From assembly GCF_009664835.1 (NCBI RefSeq), contig NZ_CP045929.1, forward strand, positions 124,001 through 188,000: DNA of 64,000 bases, in the 5' to 3' direction. The notes under the pieces are model-generated. The model ran no database searches. It was not told the origin of the DNA and saw only the letters and a list, made by a program, of their open reading frames with translations. Shown here piece after piece: positions 61,387 through 64,000 of this stretch (the first letter of the stretch is position 1; each line of letters starts with the position of its first letter). A program made the translations under genes and the position numbers. This DNA is from Allosaccharopolyspora coralli (lineage in GTDB: Bacteria > Actinomycetota > Actinomycetes > Mycobacteriales > Pseudonocardiaceae).

Positions 61387-61863
61387 GTGCAGGACGATGA
61401 ACGCGACGTCAAGTGGCTCGACGACACGGAGATGGAAGCGTGGCGCAACTACATCACGGGTAGTGCGCTGCTGGAGTACCGGCTCAACCGGGAACTCCAA
61501 TCCGGTCACGGGGTCTCCCTCGCCGATTACGAGATTCTCGTCCGTCTCTCCGACCGCGCGGAACACCGGATGCGGATGAGTGAGCTCGCGTCCGAGGTGG
61601 CGCACTCGAAGAGCCGCATCTCGCACCAGATCCGGCGGCTCGAACGCGCGGAGCTGGTGGAGCGCACCGAGTGCCCCAGCGACGGACGCGGCGTGTTCGC
61701 CGTGCTGACCGAACGCGGCATGGAGGTGCTGCGCGGCATCGCCCCCGATCACGTCGCCAGTGTCCGGGAGCATTACGTCGACCTGCTCGACCCGGAGGAA
61801 CAGCAGGTCATGGCGAAGGTGTTCGGTCGGCTCGTGGACCACCTGCGGGACACCGAGAGCTGA
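61387..61863 (+). CDS. MarR-family transcriptional regulator
   Basis: A 158-residue winged-helix regulator. The dimerisation helices flank the DNA-binding part: LADYEILVRLSDRAEHRMRM, SELASEVAHSKSRISHQIRR (recognition helix), and the wing RTECPSDGRGVFAVLTERG with its conserved Asp-Gly-Arg turn. It probably represses the divergent exporter operon and itself. GTG 61387. Confidence 0.9.
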   Translation: MQDDERDVKWLDDTEMEAWRNYITGSALLEYRLNRELQSGHGVSLADYEILVRLSDRAEHRMRMSELASEVAHSKSRISHQIRRLERAELVERTECPSDGRGVFAVLTERGMEVLRGIAPDHVASVREHYVDLLDPEEQQVMAKVFGRLVDHLRDTES

Positions 61864-61911
61864 CGGACCTGGCTGGAGCCGGCAGCGTCGGAGTGGCTAC
61901 GCTGCGACGTG

Positions 61912-61997
61912 GGAAGCGTGGCAGAGCGGCCTAATGCAGTCGCCTTGAAAGCGACCGAGGTGATGAGCCTCCGGGGGTTCGAATCCCCCCGCTTCCG
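61912..61997 (+). tRNA. tRNA-Ser (anticodon UGA)
   Basis: Acceptor arms GGAAGCG and CGCTTCC pair fully; the D arm GCAGAGCGGCCTAATGC, the anticodon arm GTCGC-CTTGAAA-GCGAC with anticodon TGA, a long variable arm (typical of class II tRNA-Ser) and the T arm GGGGG-TTCGAAT-CCCCC are all present. The discriminator is G, and CCA is not encoded. TACGCT at 61898-61903 is a likely -10 element. It reads codon UCA and wobble codons. Confidence 0.95.
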
Positions 61998-62166
61998 CAC
62001 TGTGACCAGCGATGACGCTGGTTCCGTTGAAATACCAGCACCAACGTCACGCGGGCCCGTTGCAGTTTGCTCGACTGTGAGCATCGGACGCCGCTTCGTC
62101 ACCGAATCCGGTTGCGGTCCCGCACGAGGTCCCCAACTCGGTTCGGGCCGTTCCCGGTGTCGTGAG

Positions 62167-62433
62167 TCAGCTGGGGTCGGGCGGGCGGTGCAGGTGGCCG
62201 TAGGCGACGGGGTGGTCGCGACCTTGCTCGAGGTAGGTCTCGTTGAGGGCTTGGGCGATGATGTTGTGCTCGTGGTTGTCGAGGCACTCGTCGCCTTCCA
62301 CGTGGCGGCGCAATTGGGCCACGGTCCCTGACCCACCGAGGGCGAGGCACCGTGTCCAGAGTTCCGTGTAGGACAGACGGGAGAGTCTCATTCCCTCGGC
62401 GAGGGTCAGCGACAGATGGGTCAGCACGGTCAC
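62167..62433 (-). CDS. Small protein coupled to the ANTAR regulator
   Basis: An 88-residue protein whose GTG start overlaps the stop of the ANTAR gene (GTGA), so it is translated with it. The sequence has LSYTELWTRCLALGGSGTVA, LRRHVEGDECLDNHEHNIIA, ALNETYLEQG and HPVAY. The pattern is helical. I do not recognise a function, but the coupling argues for a real gene that acts with or is controlled by the regulator. Confidence 0.72.
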   Translation of the reverse strand: MTVLTHLSLTLAEGMRLSRLSYTELWTRCLALGGSGTVAQLRRHVEGDECLDNHEHNIIAQALNETYLEQGRDHPVAYGHLHRPPDPS

Positions 62434-63128
62434 TCGGTGGGCAGTTGCCCGGTCGTGGTGAGGTGCTCGGCGACCTCGCGCAGCTTCTGGTTGGTGTGTT
62501 GCGAGGCGGCGATGAGCAGGTCGAAGGCCTGCTCGGGAGTGAGCTTGAACCGTTCCATGAGAACTCCCTTGGCTTGACCGATGACGTCGCGCGATTGCAG
62601 TGCGATGCGCAAGTTCGCCTGTTCGGCCGCGGCGGTCGCCGCCACCGCGGCGTGGGCGGCGAGCAAGGTGCCGATGTGCACCGCGTCGTCGGTGAAGGCA
62701 TACGGTGCCTCGGCGTAGATGTTGAGCGCGCCGAGCGTCGTCGCGTGTGCGCCGGCATCGGTGGTGTAGAGCTGAAACGACAGCATCGAGCGCACGCCCA
62801 GGTGCGCCACGGCCGTGCTGAATTCGACCCACCGCCGGTCGGTGGACAGATCGTCGACGCGAATCACCGGCTCGTGTTCGAATGCCGCGCTCAAGCACGG
62901 CCCCTCGCCGGTGCTGTACTGGTGCTTGTCGAGGACGCAGACCAGCTCGTCGCTGGCCACCGGGGTGGACACCGAGCCGCGGGTCGTCATCGTGATGCCG
63001 GCGCGCTCCGCTCCCTCGATCTGGGTCAGCGAGGTCTGCACAGTCCGGCGCAGCACGGCGTCCACGTCGTCCTCGGCGGCCAGTTGCCGAGCCAGCGTCG
63101 CCAGCAAGTCAGGGTCGGGATGTGCCAT
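62430..63128 (-). CDS. GAF-ANTAR RNA-binding regulator
   Basis: A 232-residue cytosolic regulator. The GAF sensor domain (residues about 15-165; LDKHQYSTGEGPCLSAAFEH, LGVRSMLSFQLY, LGALNIYAEAPYAFTDDA) is joined by an Ala-rich helix to a C-terminal ANTAR domain (ALQSRDVIGQAKGVLMERFK, AFDLLIAASQHTNQKLREVA). ANTAR proteins prevent transcription termination by binding twin hairpins in nascent RNA. ATG 63128 is used; the GTG just before it is also open. Orphan gene with the small coupled protein downstream; targets are not visible here. Confidence 0.92.
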   Translation of the reverse strand: MAHPDPDLLATLARQLAAEDDVDAVLRRTVQTSLTQIEGAERAGITMTTRGSVSTPVASDELVCVLDKHQYSTGEGPCLSAAFEHEPVIRVDDLSTDRRWVEFSTAVAHLGVRSMLSFQLYTTDAGAHATTLGALNIYAEAPYAFTDDAVHIGTLLAAHAAVAATAAAEQANLRIALQSRDVIGQAKGVLMERFKLTPEQAFDLLIAASQHTNQKLREVAEHLTTTGQLPTE

Positions 63129-63227
63129 CACTGCCAGGATGCCTGCGTGGGCGGGCCGCGCCTAGCAGGTCAGACGCATACGCCATGACCAAAAAACGAA
63201 CCCCTGAGCGGGCGACAGCCGTAGCCG

Positions 63228-63560
63228 CTATCCGGTGTGCAGGGTGCGGTGAGGGTGTTCGCCGTAGGCGGACCGGTAGTCGGCGGCGAAGCGGCTCGGT
63301 CGGGCATAACCCCACCGGGCGGCCACCCCGGTCACCGTCGTGCCGTCGCCCGCTACGGCGTTCTGTAGGTCGTGGTGAGCTCGATCGAGACGTACGCGGC
63401 GCAGGTAGTGCATGGGCGTGGTGTCCAGGTGCCTGCGAAACGCCAGCTGCAGCGCGCGGGGGCTGACATTCGCGGCGCGAGCGATATCGGTCAGGGTCAG
63501 ATCGAGGTCCGGGTTGGCTTCGATGAACGCGACCGCGCGACGCAGCCCGCGCAGCTGCAA
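63228..63560 (-). pseudogene. C-terminal DNA-binding part of an AraC-family regulator
   Basis: The frame encodes a complete AraC double helix-turn-helix (LRRAVAFIEANPDLDLTLTD, ANVSPRALQLAFRRHLDTTP, RWGYARPSRFAADYRSAYGE). AraC regulators of this kind are usually about 300 residues, but the sensor domain is missing. Upstream in the same strand, 63661-63780 reads TFDSNEVGLVQDTVSTLYSR, which may be a remnant of the lost N-terminus, ended by a stop. It could still give a DNA-binding protein from a TTG start at 63560. Confidence 0.6.
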
Positions 63561-63813
63561 CGCGCCGTGGCGACAGCGGTGGGAGCGAGGAGACCTTCGG
63601 CCCCGGCGACCAGTTTTGATCAGCCGCCCCGAGCCGTCCTATACCGGTGTCGCCCAGTCCTTACGCCTGCGGTTCATCATGACGCCCAACCGTGTCATCG
63701 CCGACCGCGCTGCTGTGCAGCCGGGAGTAGAGCGTGCTCACGGTGTCCTGGACCAAGCCGACCTCGTTGCTGTCGAAGGTTCACGGTTCGATGATCCGCT
63801 GCTTCGGAGCGGT

Positions 63814-64000
63814 TCAGGTGCGCAGGGTGTGGCTGGGCAGCACGCCGTAGGCCTGCCGGTAGCGGGTGGGAAGGCGTGGTGCAGCGCCCGCGGCCCGATC
63901 CCGGCCGCGTGGGCGATACGGGCGAGGGTGAGTGGCTGCTCGGGGTGGGCGTCGATGTAGGCAACCGCACGGCGCAGCGCCGCCGGGGTCACGTGTCCGG
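63814..64000 (-). pseudogene. Relic of a second AraC-family regulator, cut by the window edge
   Basis: On the minus strand the sequence reads LRRAVAYIDAHPEQPLTLAR, then GIGPRALHHAFP, the first helix-turn-helix of an AraC protein similar to its neighbour. It is followed directly, in another frame, by TRYRQAYGVLPSHTLRT and a stop at 63814-63816, the normal end of such proteins. About 45 residues between are missing, with a frameshift at the join. The part beyond base 64000 is not visible. Confidence 0.6.

Noticed and set aside
61912-61997. tRNA-Ser as an integration site for a mobile island
   Set aside because: No integrase, no second copy of the tRNA 3' end nearby, and ordinary regulatory genes follow.

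Overview
The window is high-GC actinobacterial chromosome. The gene content points to a member of the Pseudonocardiaceae (Saccharomonospora/Amycolatopsis-like): it has a near-complete arabinogalactan assembly set (glf, glfT1, glfT2, wzm/wzt, ubiA, a PAP2 phosphatase, dprE1/dprE2, GtrA, three Emb-type arabinosyltransferases), a proteasome activator and an F420-type oxidoreductase, but none of the mycolate genes (fadD32, pks13, fbpA) that sit inside the matching mycobacterial locus. This assignment is inference from gene content.

Left part (0-14.6 kb): a tyrosine-degradation cluster (hmgA divergent from an unknown gene, fahA and an IclR regulator); a membrane-anchored protein; cytochrome bd oxidase (cydA, cydB, fused cydDC); a GAF histidine kinase and a NarL-type response regulator that meet tail to tail; DoxX and macro-domain proteins.

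Middle (14.6-55 kb): gene content and local order follow, as I recall it, M. tuberculosis Rv3838c down to Rv3777: pheA, a histidine phosphatase, a zincin, a septum-formation-type membrane protein, serS, a HAD phosphatase, a PGRP-type amidase, glf-glfT2-PAP2-ubiA, emb genes, dprE2-dprE1-dprE1, gtrA, emb, glfT1-wzt-wzm, bpa, an aminotransferase-like protein and a quinone oxidoreductase. UDP-galactofuranose (Glf) is polymerised by GlfT1 and GlfT2 and the lipid-linked galactan is exported by Wzm/Wzt. UbiA, PAP2, DprE1 and DprE2 make decaprenyl-phosphoryl-arabinose, which the Emb proteins add outside the membrane. Inserted in this conserved stretch are a 2-kb patch of toxin-antitoxin genes and gene relics (38.1-40.2 kb, where mycobacteria carry aftA) and a HicAB pair at 49 kb.

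Right part (55-64 kb): a secreted M28 aminopeptidase, a MazF-like toxin with a decayed antitoxin, a secreted endonuclease/exonuclease/phosphatase-fold protein, a MarR-controlled ABC exporter, tRNA-Ser(UGA), a GAF-ANTAR regulator with a small overlapping partner, and remnants of AraC regulators.

Threaded through the intergenic spaces are four families of short palindromic repeats. One of them has a second palindrome nested inside it, with both filled and empty versions in this window. I see no CRISPR array, prophage, intact transposase or rRNA.
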